A stretch of 64,000 nt of DNA, taken from NCBI GenBank assembly GCA_947650285.1, contig CANTFL010000617.1, positions 62,001-126,000 of the forward strand. The letters run 5' to 3'. The number at the start of each line of letters is the position of its first letter. The stretch's first letter is position 1. A model generated the notes under the pieces. That model had not been told where the DNA came from. It saw only the letters and a list, made by a program, of their open reading frames with translations, and ran no database searches. The stretch is from Hyaloperonospora brassicae. Lineage: Eukaryota; Oomycota; Peronosporomycetes; Peronosporales; Peronosporaceae. The translations under genes were made by a program, and so were the position numbers. Shown here piece by piece: positions 31,836 through 42,825 of the stretch.

Positions 31836-34800
31836 TATAACATGAAGTGATTAAAAACCCATTTCTTTACTCGGAACCCTACAACCAAATTAGAGCTCAG
31901 GTGACATGTACTCGTTATCTCGATCTTCATAGCGATAAAACTGCCTCATCACTATGTTCAGCAGCACGCATTGACTATGTGTTGAGGATAATTCTCGTCA
32001 CTATGCCTGAAGTTACGTATTGCGCTGCTACATCAGCGAGGAGGTCCTTTTTTATTCACTCTGACCGGCAAATGACAATCCACCATGATTTGCTATTTTG
32101 CTTAACTTCGGACCCGGGTTTCAGGCTCTTCTTGGTAGACGGACTGTCATTACGTACTATATTACGTACCACTGTATTCAAGAAATTACACTTATAAGCG
32201 TGTTGCCATGTGCTTCAACATATGTTCTATTTCTGCAATCGTTTAAATTCTGGAGAGCGAGCTCATTCCCTCTTTACGCAGAAAGTTCGATCATTTCTAG
32301 ACTCCGGACATCCTATCGTCTCAGGGGGCGATAGGAACCCTATGTGATGCTGGGCTATTATAGCTGAAGTCTGGCTGTTTCGTTACCAATGTGTCTTGCT
32401 TAAGCATTTTCGCGCGATAAAGATGACTCTTGACGGAACAATCCACAAGATCAGAAATGGACGCAATGTGTAATTTTCGTTAAAGAATGGGATGTACGTG
32501 ATGTATCTTAGAAGTTAGCTAAGGTCCTGATCCTTTGCAATCTGATAAAGCTTACCCTCGTAAGAATACACGAGCCTAGTTTGATCCTTGGATTTTTCTC
32601 GACAATCCTAAATCAATTTTGAGAAGAGTATTGACATATCGTAGGACCTAATATAAATGCCTTTATTCCGCCAACCTCAATTTTAGTACATACGGCTAGA
32701 TTAGGCATACTACATGTACATTCATCGCACCTTCTTAGATGCATAAATTTTGTTGCGTCGTCTATCTCGACATAACATCAGACGAATAGCATTATTCGAA
32801 TAATTGGACTTTAAGATGTTAAACAATGTGTTCAGTCGATGCTTGTGCGTGAATCGGCGACCGAGACTCGTTCCTTTGATGATTTCTCAATATTTTTGAC
32901 TGTTGATTATTTGGTGTAACACCTATGTCTTTTGAGAGCTGTTGATTAAGCAATAATCATTTTATGTCATCTTCGTCAGATCATTTATTAATGGACGTAA
33001 CGATAGTTGCATGCCGTTTATTTCCCATCAGGAGGATACATACGGTTGACAGGCGACTGACCCACCAATGATTTAACTCATTCGATCGAATTCGTCACAT
33101 TAGACATCACTGAAATGGACAGGACTTTTCGTATGACGTAAATAGACACGACTTATCGTATCGTATTGATTATTGGGTAAGACATATCCGTTGGGATATT
33201 GATAGGCTAAAAGATGCAGCGGAGTGAGAAGCGCTTGCATAATTTAGGTAAAATGCTTTACTAGAAATTTTTGTGTCTTTTTAAAAATGAACGTCACGCA
33301 TGAATTGTGTAAAAATGTGATTATAGGTGATATTTACCATTTCAATGGGCACACGGAAGCTCACAATGCAAAACTATTAAGAACTGCACTTTTTCTCTGT
33401 ATCGCTACAATAACGTGTAGGAACTTTGCACTAATCATGGCACGCATCAATAGCGATTGAGGGGCTGGTATCATAATACATGATCTATAAGAGCTTATAA
33501 GCAATGTGTCATTTATACCAACTGCGTACAACATCCGTAGATAAAATTCGCATGCCGTCTATGCAACCGTCTCTGTTTTAAAACACGCCCACCTTTTTTT
33601 AAGCAGTCTATAAACGTCATCTCAAAAATACACATGGAAGTATAGTGCCAAAAATGCAACGGCCTCTACGTTTAGACATTCTGCAGAACTTAATTTCTCT
33701 TAACACGACATTAATAACATTTTTGCTACAAAAAAAAACATGTTTATCTGTTGGCTGGTGCTCAGAACTTTAGTAAAAGGTGTTGCGTAAGTCACAACAC
33801 CCAAGCTAAGCGCGTAACACATGTAGCTAGCAATTGAGTGAGAGACGTGTGTGACTGCTCTATAGGAGACATATGTAGCGGAGAGATGTCTACATATGTA
33901 CATCGTACATATCGTTCTCAGGCATGGTGATGTCAACACTCGAGCCAATATCATATCATTTTGCGGGTCATGGAATATGACGTCGGACGAAGCGATCATC
34001 GGATACATTTAGCCAACTGCAAATCGAGGAAGAGCATTATCTCTGTGTAAAATCAAAATTTATTTGTCTAGCACTAAAACGTGAAGCTTGATGCTCATTT
34101 ATTTCGTTTCCGAGCTAGTACTCAGCACGAGAAGTCGGTCGTGGCTTCGAATCAAAAACCATTTGATTTTTAACCCCTCTTTCTACACCCTGTATAGAAC
34201 TACATGGAAATAGATGGCGGATTCGAAAATGAGCAGAGCAACGCGCAGTCCACATGCTGCACTTCTTTACTTCTTACCGCGGTATCTCACGTGGCCGTAC
34301 GGCTGAATTGATGCTCGTTTCTCAGACCTTTTTGACGTTGTTCTGGACGCTGTTGAAATTGGGGATATGTTAGTATTAGGGGTACTTGTGGGGGGTGTAC
34401 CGGATAATGAGAGCGGATTTCATACGCAATGCTGCGTGCTTACACAAAAGGCCTGTTTTACGGAGGGGTGTGTACAAAGCAAAGAATATTGATGTAGAAT
34501 TCTATATTCATAACTGTGCAGTACCTAGTTAGAGAGGTTACGGTACTTAGGGAGGTCCCTCTATTTCAGGGGTATGTGTACGTATCAAAGGGCGGGTGTG
34601 TACTTATCGATTTCCTTTTTAGATCAGATATCAATGTTCAAGTATGAGCCTGCTTGTGAGACCGTCGGATGACAGACTTGCTCGTTTGGCATGACACAGA
34701 TACTCACTAACGTTGCGATATGTTATGGTGGAAGAGGGGACGCTGTGGAGAGAGTCCAGGTTTGACGCATGATATTCGGCCGCTACATTGATGATGTAAG

Positions 34801-35029
34801 AGCTCGCCATATTTTGCATCGTATTTCGCAAAAGCGGACGTTGACCGACTAATTTCTAGCTCCTTCCGCCTTCAATGGGCGCCAGAGAAGAATAGCAACA
34901 GACGTATCTTTCACAACTTATCTCTTATAGGCATTGTAGATACGTAAAGATCCGTCACCCTGTCTTTTGACGATCGAATTCGCCGCTACTTTGATTGCAC
35001 CGACTGAATCGGGGCATGCTCTTACTAGA
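31836..35029. other. AT-rich intergenic, no gene recognised
   Basis: Short ORFs only (31847-32197, 33700-34008 on the - strand, and others), without recognisable motifs. It may hide further decayed repeats. Confidence 0.5.
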
Positions 35030-35467
35030 TAAGTGGTAATACCCTGTGTTGACAGAACACAAGGCTGCGTACGCCCGACTTCACGTACACGTGACGTGAG
35101 GAAGCGCTAGGAAGTAGACAGAAATAGAAAGCTCTGTCTAAGGGAAAAGTGGAACTTAATTTAATATAGTTATGATTCCTCAATAAATCATTTTTGCCTT
35201 CATCTAACTAATTAAGCTACAATCTCCAATGTGGGTTTCTTGCTCAACACCTATTGCGCGCGTCTAGCAGCGATTAATGGTCAATTTTGTTGATGTAGCG
35301 TCTACATTAACCGATAAGTGAAGCATCGTAGAATATTACCCTCGGGGGTAAAATTTCGTCAACATTACCTCTTCTCGGGTAGTGTTAATTGAATATTATC
35401 TTAATGAATCATACTCGAAATTTGATACATTCGTATCAGCTTTATGTAACGGGCTCACCCCGTTGCA
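35030..35467 (-). repeat. Degenerate LTR related to the A/B family (solo or orphan)
   Basis: It ends TGTAACGGGCTCACCCCGTTGCA on the + strand (quoted in two parts: TGTAACGGGC and CCCCGTTGCA), and it shares internal blocks with the A/B LTRs, such as CACGTACACGTG followed by GAGGAAGCG, and GCGCGCGTCT followed by the GCGATT block. The left boundary is uncertain. It lies in the orientation expected for the 5' LTR of the decayed element at 27655-31835, but 3.2 kb away. Confidence 0.65.
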
Positions 35468-37860
35468 TCGACAAGGTCGTGTCATCGCGCGTACTATCGA
35501 TACTAGAAGATTGTTCTTGTTGCTATATAGCTGGCCGTCTGACGACTTTTTGCGCAGATATCGATCAGTTCAAGGGCTGATGACCCTCTCAGCATCAGAT
35601 AAGATGCGTTAGACATGACATGTATGGATGTAGAAGCGACGGTAGAAAGAGCCGGAGTTACGTCTTTTACACGCATAGCTGTGGTGTGTCTCTGGATCAC
35701 CAACTGTGACGACGCATGATTAGATCTCAGCTTGGCACGTTTCTACTGGCCTCATTTTAAATTCACAAATGACAACTTGAACAAACCGGGTGTCTCGCTG
35801 CGAAGGGTTATAGTGGTGATGCGTGAGAAACGCGCTGTGATTCGCTGCGAAGTTGGGTGAAACACGAGGAAAATGCCAAGGCTATGATCTTGTCATACAT
35901 TTCTAGCACCTACTGCTCTGCGGTTTTCATTTCTGTAGAAACGATGCGCGTATCTATAATATCGTTGGTAAGGCACGTCCTAAAACATGGAACGGGTGGC
36001 TATCTGATGGAGCCTGTGCGGTTGCTACGCAGGCACGTCCGCATCGACGGAACGTGCGTGTCTCGAGTCTCCTTCTGCCTCATGGTATCAACTCATTTCA
36101 CAATATCAGCATCTATGTTGATGCAACATAGAGAAGAGAACGCTATTACGTGCTACATACTATGTCATCTATCCGATGGAATACTACTTCTGTGCGACCG
36201 GCTAGATGCAATTGGCAAGTTGCTACTCTTTTTGAGGCTCGTCAAGAGATGCAGAAAGCTGTCATTGTGCCACAGCTGGGCTGCCTCACGGATACTACAT
36301 TTGATGTTATGGCTTTGAATCGCCGGATAATGTCGGCACCAATCACCACGTCAAACAAGCCGTAACGAACAAATCGATCAGTGACCTCGTCAGCGGGCAC
36401 TTGTCACCAGTTTCAGGACAGCTGTTGTAACGAGGTATATTGTGGGGAGTGTTATGCGTATTGTCATCCTTCGGAGATAGACATCGCATTCCTCTCGACG
36501 TAATTATTGGTGCGCACCACATGTAATCTGTAACTTTTTTTGGCGGCCAAACAAAAGATCAAAAAAAATGTTATTGTCGTTTCGCAATCGAAATCGCCTT
36601 TTCCAGCGCTTTCGTCGCATGTAAACACAATAAGCACGTCTTTTGCACATTCCAACACCATCCAATGTACAATAGCTTAACAATCCGCGTTCTAAAAAAT
36701 GGCTACGGCAGATGCAGATTATGAGGATTGTTGCTGCGCAGGCAGTGCATCCAAAATCAGTGGGGATTCTAAGAGCCTAAAACAGCTTTTGGAAGAGACC
36801 GTCACTGCGGCCGGTCACCACATCACTTAAATATAAGTTTCAATGAAATTGACTTTCATCGAAATGTTCTGGGGATAATCAATGTGCCATACTTCATAAA
36901 ATTGCGACTGCACGTTCAAAGGCCTCGAGCAAATGGTCATGAAATCCCTTGCATTCGTCTCTCTTATTACCATCCGCCGCCATGCTCGAAATTGTTTTCG
37001 GCAAAGGGACGTATATCGCATGACCTTGACCAGGAAGGCAGTCGAATACGCCGTAAGGAAGTATCAGTCGCATCGTGAGGTACATTTTTGTGTAGTAACG
37101 TATGTAAACGTTTCAGCTGCTCCCAAATTATTGTGCCTTGCGATAGTTTTGGCAAAACGTGATGGGTTTTGATGGATTTGGATAATTGTCTGCGCTCTTT
37201 TAGTAAATAGAGGACATAAGCAGGCAAAACAATGCCGTTAAGGGTGACGACAGCCATTTTTGCACTTTTAAGACTGCGGAAATGGTTCATTTACGCTAAT
37301 TCGTCTACTTATTTAGAGGGCTGCATATGAAAATTTCGACATAATCGAAAAAAACGAAAATACGCAGGGATTTTGGGGCGACCAAATGTGGCTCGCCGCG
37401 AGCCGTTATCACAATATTCTTCGAACTTTATGGTCCTATTTCTTCGAGTAAAAATTGCCAAATCAAAATCCGAGACAATAGAAATGAAGCAAGTAGCGCG
37501 CCTAAGCCATCCCTAGTCTTAGATTTGAGTTTTCTGAAGTTTGGGGTGAGGAGTAGAGGATTAGCTGAGTGATGAAGATCAAAAAATGTTACAGGTTATA
37601 GATGGGGCACACTATACAATAGACAAGTCCTCTATTTGACTGGTTTGGGCACCGATCACGAGATTGACACGGTCAGTGGTGCCGTGGACACCAGCATGTG
37701 AGGAGGTACACATTTGGCATCAGTCTTGATCTTAAGTTCTACACGAAGTGGGTCTTTGGCAATACACGACCGACTTTACGTGCTCCTTCGGCCAAGTTGT
37801 ATCGATTCCGCTTTTCGAGCGCAACACGTTGTCAACACCATCGCGTATCCGGTCAAGGTC
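35468..37860. other. Intergenic, short unassigned ORFs only
   Basis: Open stretches at 35857-36318 (+), 36699-36830 (+; 43 codons from an ATG with a Cys triplet) and 37290-36967 (-) show no family motif. I see no transposon ends. Any of them could be gene remnants. Confidence 0.4.
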
Positions 37861-38232
37861 ATGCGTCTACTAGTCTGGCTTCCGCTCGCGTGTCTCGTCA
37901 GTCTTCCGACGAGTGCTGCTCCCACGACTTTGACGGCTGTCATTGCAGCCTCTGCTGCTGATCATCTTAGCAAGGGTAACGTCGCGCGTGGCGAGAGTCT
38001 GCGTGGAATGGCGGGCAGTACAGTTGCGCTGGACAAGAAGCATCCTGCTGAAACCGCCGCTGAAGAGAAGCGTCTGGCCTCGCCTTTATCAGTTGTAAGG
38101 TATGCGGAATTGTTGCTCGCTGGAATATCTCGATATTTCAGGATCGGGCGACTACCTCAACATCATTACAGCAGCATCCGAGCCTCTCGTCCTTGTTATT
38201 TCGTTGTGAGGCCAAGAAACACTGGACAGTGA
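37861..38232 (+). CDS. Candidate secreted RXLR-like effector (123 aa)
   Basis: From the ATG at 37861 the protein starts with a classic signal peptide: basic residue, hydrophobic core of about 14 residues and a small-residue cleavage region around residues 18-20. It continues R-G-E-S-L-R-G at residues 43-49 and E-E-K-R at 68-71. Oomycete RXLR effectors have R-X-L-R at about residues 30-60 followed by an acidic E-E-R motif; here the first motif is degenerate (E-S-L-R), as in many downy-mildew variants. The frame is open 49 codons upstream, but the internal Met gives the signal peptide. The C-terminus has no known fold. A short GT-AG intron from about 38099 is possible and would change the tail. 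Likely role, if real: host-translocated effector. Homology was not tested. Confidence 0.55.
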   Translation: MRLLVWLPLACLVSLPTSAAPTTLTAVIAASAADHLSKGNVARGESLRGMAGSTVALDKKHPAETAAEEKRLASPLSVVRYAELLLAGISRYFRIGRLPQHHYSSIRASRPCYFVVRPRNTGQ

Positions 38233-41200
38233 GGAAGATCTGTCGCATGTGCTGAGTAGCACGAGGAAAGGAAGCTCTACAACGTGCAAAGCTCCCATTC
38301 GAGTAAGCACACGTTTTTGGTATGCAGCAGTAGCTCTTGTTTCATCATGAGATGGATACACGACTAGCTGTAACAACAAATACAGCTACCTTCGATCCAT
38401 CAATCGAGAATCGGAGTACCATCCATCGATGATTGTCATCAGTCAATGATCGCCTCGCGTCGCGAGGGGACCAATTGTCGTCGGTGGATCGATCTTGGGT
38501 ACCGGACGCACGGGTTGTCGCTGTATGCCGACCTTTCAGGACTGTGATGCTACACGAGTCTCCCTCGCGTATTAGTTCTTGTGCTCATGCTTGTTTCATC
38601 TACACCTGTCCGAGCACCATCAGCTTTCTGCTTCGACTTGGCAAGTTTTCTTACCATGTCAGACGTCATGTCACGCGCAGTGACGCATAGCAGGTTTCAT
38701 ACGTCAGCTCTTCTCTTCAAATGCTTCCAGCCAGTTGGCCGTTCACTAGTGCTCTTGTCAGCTGTTACGTGGCATGAGATGCTGTCGCTGTGATACGACG
38801 AGCTAACTGCCGTGTAGAACAAGAGGCATCTCGATCGACTAAATCATTCGAACCAGCGGATGGACGTATGATCCGACCTACCATTTTCGGGCAACGCTGG
38901 CATCTCCGGTCCCTTTCGTACATTCAAGCCACGTTGCCGATAAACAGCGTCAGCCGCGTATTACATGACAACTACATCGATTCGTTTGTCATCCCTTGCG
39001 CGTGGCCATAGCAATGCGCATGATCAAAAACGAGTCAATTCATAGCGCGAAGACTTGATGCTGTGTACCGCACGACGCTCGACCTGCAGACGTAGCCTTG
39101 ACTCTGACTTCTCGTAGTTGTGCGGGTACTTGGCACCCTCTATCACGAAGGAGGTCGACGCAGTCGCTTCACGTTGCAATGATGATACAAAGCTCCTTTA
39201 TCGAGCTTAACGATCTAATGTGGCTGCTATGTTTCTTCGATCACATTTGTCGTTTAGCCATAGACGCTCATTTGCAAAGTCTGTACATGCTCTATCAGGC
39301 ACCCTAGCGACCGTTTTGGTGTGTGTCCTCACAAATCGTTACGTCGATCCTCATGTCTGTCGCCCAAGCGGTAGTGTGTTTTACCGCTGATCCGATCATG
39401 AGGGCCGAAAATAGATCGTCCATACGCTCCTGAAGAGCCGCCATCGAATGCCTGAGCGGTCAACTCGATCGAGAGCGGCACCTCATGTGAGACGTCGACT
39501 GAATATGAAAGCTCGCCCGACGGACGGATAATACTGACACGGTCGTTGCGTTGTATGGCGAGAGTTGCGAGCTGTCAGTGTGCAACAGCTCATTCGACGA
39601 AGCCCAACTCGTACCAACGGCGGTGCTCATGGAGTTTGTGCACATGAATGTCACGTTATGCGCTATAGCCAGTGGTATATAAGTGTGGCCAACCTTGCGT
39701 CGTCACCACGACAAGCTCCTATTTGCACCAGCTATCCATTTCCTACTAGAAAGCTTGTGGTATCGGTTGGCTGGTGTAACAGCAGAGGATATACAGCCCC
39801 GGGCGCCGTCGGTTGCAGGCACTAAGCGCTACGGTCTGTGGTCCATGTGGCTTATCGTGTAGAGAGAACATGGAAATGGGAGCATTGTCAAGGTCTACGA
39901 CTTTCAGTCACGTCGTTATTGCGTGACAGGCTATGGATGTACGAAAAGCAGTCTGTCGAGACACAAGACATCTGACGTGGTCGCCCATCTCTCCAGTGTG
40001 TGTACTTCGTAACGCAGCCCGAAAAGAGTGCTCCTTGCACCAGTCGATCTGGTTCATTTTATTGTCATGTGGAGCATATCTGTGAGCTGAAACTCGTTTC
40101 GAACCATCCGGTGTCAATGCAATCGGAGCCTCGCTCACCTTACTAGACGACCTAGTGTTATCCATCTCACCTTACTCTTGACCTGATGTCGTCCATCTCA
40201 CGTTATTGTTGACCTAGTGTCATCTACCTCACTTATGCTGATATCTTGTCCTTGACATGGCTCGACACGAATGTTTTTCCTTCTGAAGATCGCGTTACAC
40301 GTCCGTGTGCTCCGCGTTTAGCCGAAAAGGTAATTGAATTCTTTAGTGAGGAAGGTGATCGAATCGAGTACAAACCACCGTTGTCATTTTAGGCCACGAT
40401 AGTGCTAAGAACACAGGGTCGGCCATCGAGTCCACGTACGGAAGCCTTTGTTGCCATTCAAGCTAGCGCTCGGATCGGCTATACAACTGAAAATGTGCCA
40501 AACAAAACCGAAGCGCAATGGTCCTTGCGGGTCCCTTGCACGGTATTCCGAGCTCGATACTGTCGTACGCGGTTTTGAAAGAAGCTGTAAGGTGGCAGGG
40601 CACGCTTGACAGTTGACACGATGATACCGAGGAGTCTGTGATTGTGTATTTCATTAGAACAATCGATTGTGGGTATTTTCTTGTGGTTCGTGAACGCACC
40701 AACCTATCACAAATCTAGCCACCGCCAATCCAATGTTCATCCTACGATTTGAGGTCGAGAGGGATCGAACATTGTATGCAAGCGTCAAGTAAAAGTTGGA
40801 ACATACGAGGCAGCACGATTAATCGACACAGGTCTCTTGCACGATGCAGTGCAAGTTTTGAACTGGCACTAGCCACCTGCGATGCCACATCGGTCGATGT
40901 CGCAATTTTGCTTTGGATCGTCCACGTATAGTCTTTCTGTCTCTGCGACCTCACCGCTAGTTAGTTGCAATGAGTTTTATCTGCTAATGACTCCGGTAAG
41001 CATCTTGTGCGCGCTGTGTGATGCACCGGACGCTAACAAAGCACTAGGACACTAAATGCGTGATATCACTTGTGAAACGCTGCACTTCGGTATTCGGAGA
41101 CGATTGACCGTGAGTGCGATCGCTATGGCCGCACCCACGCATTGATTTTGGTCGTCGATTAGACTGATTCTGGCTACACGCAAGCAACGGTATGATCGAT

Positions 41201-41581
41201 GGCATGGATGCATCAAGCTCAGCTGCTGCAGCGACTGTGCTACATCAGCGAAGCGGTTCAGAACACGTTTATCGGCATGTGCTGTGTGGGTTTAGTTTAG
41301 TAATCATTCAAGACGTGTGCATGGCATGTGCCATTCGAAGTACAGGACTTGACTGCCAAAGAAACTGGATCGTCTGCGTTCGCCTTTTTGCTCAGCATCG
41401 AATCGATCGTGTAAAAGATGAGTTTGTTCTGATACAGTAAACGCAGCCTCATGTGAAGAAGGCTTCCCATTACATTCGTATCCCGGACACAAAATGAGGT
41501 GCCAAACCCCAAATGTTAGTGTGTCAACCAGTCCGACACACTTCGATTCGATGCAGAGCAACGCAGATGCTTCAAACACGT
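38233..41581. other. Intergenic, no gene recognised
   Basis: GC content rises compared with the region to the left and there are many short ORFs (for example 40165-39908 on the - strand), but none with a family motif or consistent length. Decayed mobile DNA is plausible but not shown. Confidence 0.45.
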
Positions 41582-42763
41582 CTACGCTACTACTGCGTCC
41601 ATTTCACTCGGCTGCTTGCCGTCGAGTACTTCAGCAATCCAATGTGAAATGTGTGCTGCCATGTCGTGCGTACCATTAGCTTCCATCATGAAGGCGTGAG
41701 CTTGTGGTACAACACGGTGTTGCGCGTTCGGAAAGCGAAGTTGGTACTCTTGCACAAACTCAGCTGGCACCCACTCATCTACTGGCGAGTAGACAAACAA
41801 GACCTTCTGTTCGACCTTTGCCAGCAAGTCTCCGTCCAGCTCGGTCACTTCCTCCATCTCGTTTGCTGCCATTTTGAGCACGTTGCGCATGACACTTGCG
41901 TGCACAAGCGAGAGCGACGCCAATTGCAATAGCTCGGACGTGTCACCGCCCACGACGCGACGGACAATCCACTGACGCAGCGACAGTGGCACGAGATACT
42001 CCACTGCTGCAACAAGTGCCACCGCTCGCTCGTAGTGGTGAAACAGCGGCATCATCTGCTTTCCTTTTCGAGACAGTGCCATGTGCATGATCGTTGGCTG
42101 CATGAACACGAGCTTGGCAATGTGGTGACGAAATCGCCTCGCCATGTCCAGCACGACGTAGCTGCCAATCGAGTGGCCAATCAGGACGAGCTGCAGCGTC
42201 GGCTCGGCTTGCAGTCGCTGCTGCACGTACGCGGCTTTGTGTGCCAGCTGTTCTTGCAGCGTGAACGCCTGGTCCTTGTTCCTCGACGGCAGAAAATGGC
42301 CAGCGTGCGACAGACAGCGCACCTCGTGACGCCGCCCGTGTCTCCGGACCAGCTCCTGCATGAGCGGCAGGTAGAAGAACGAGACGCCCGGGTTGCCTGG
42401 GACGATCACCACGAGCGTCTTGGGCTCCCTGCGCTCCAACGGGTAGTACACGAGCGACTGCATCTGCGTGCCATGCTCTGTCACAATGTGCCACTCTTCG
42501 ACGGGCGCGGGCACTAAAGTGGGGGAGACGCACTTCGTCGATGGCCCCGAAGCCGCGGTCGTGACGGAGCGACGAAGTGCGCGGTACAGCGACAGCTGGT
42601 CCATGAGGCCACGACGACGACGCGCGTACACGTAGCAAGCGAGCGCTACCGCCAGCACCAGCGCTAGCACGTGATGGCGCTGGATCGCTAGCGCAACGTG
42701 CGGCACGAAGGCGATGGTGCGAGGTCGGTGCACGTCGCTCGACTCGACGAGGGAGTGCGCCAT
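41582..42763 (-). CDS. LDAH: LDAH-type alpha/beta hydrolase (lipid-droplet-associated hydrolase family)
   Basis: A 393-residue intronless frame. A hydrophobic segment at about residues 32-47 followed by R-R-R-R suggests a membrane anchor. The fold shows V-V-I-V-P-G-N-P-G followed by F-F-Y, the nucleophile elbow G-H-S-I-G-S (Ser about 198), a late acidic residue in S-P-V-D-E-W-V-P and the catalytic His in Q-A-H-A-F. The P-G-N-P-G ... F-Y and G-H-S-I-G signatures are those of the LDAH/C2orf43 family of serine hydrolases associated with lipid droplets and neutral-lipid turnover. The animal enzymes are about 325 residues; the extra length is N-terminal. The ATG is the first in frame. It is divergently arranged with the gene at 42826, start codons 62 bp apart. 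Substrate cannot be read from the sequence. Confidence 0.85.
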   Translation of the reverse strand: MAHSLVESSDVHRPRTIAFVPHVALAIQRHHVLALVLAVALACYVYARRRRGLMDQLSLYRALRRSVTTAASGPSTKCVSPTLVPAPVEEWHIVTEHGTQMQSLVYYPLERREPKTLVVIVPGNPGVSFFYLPLMQELVRRHGRRHEVRCLSHAGHFLPSRNKDQAFTLQEQLAHKAAYVQQRLQAEPTLQLVLIGHSIGSYVVLDMARRFRHHIAKLVFMQPTIMHMALSRKGKQMMPLFHHYERAVALVAAVEYLVPLSLRQWIVRRVVGGDTSELLQLASLSLVHASVMRNVLKMAANEMEEVTELDGDLLAKVEQKVLFVYSPVDEWVPAEFVQEYQLRFPNAQHRVVPQAHAFMMEANGTHDMAAHISHWIAEVLDGKQPSEMDAVVA

Positions 42764-42825
42764 CGAATGATCTCATTGGCTGAAATTCGAGACGAAAAAG
42801 CGGCAACGACTTGGTCGGGGCAAAG
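42764..42825. promoter_or_regulatory. Compact bidirectional promoter
   Basis: Only 62 bp separate the two divergent ATGs, so both 5' UTRs and core promoters must overlap here or extend into the coding regions. TCTCATTGGCTGAAATTC (42771-42788) contains an inverted CCAAT box and a TCATT core that partly resembles the oomycete initiator consensus. Confidence 0.5.
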
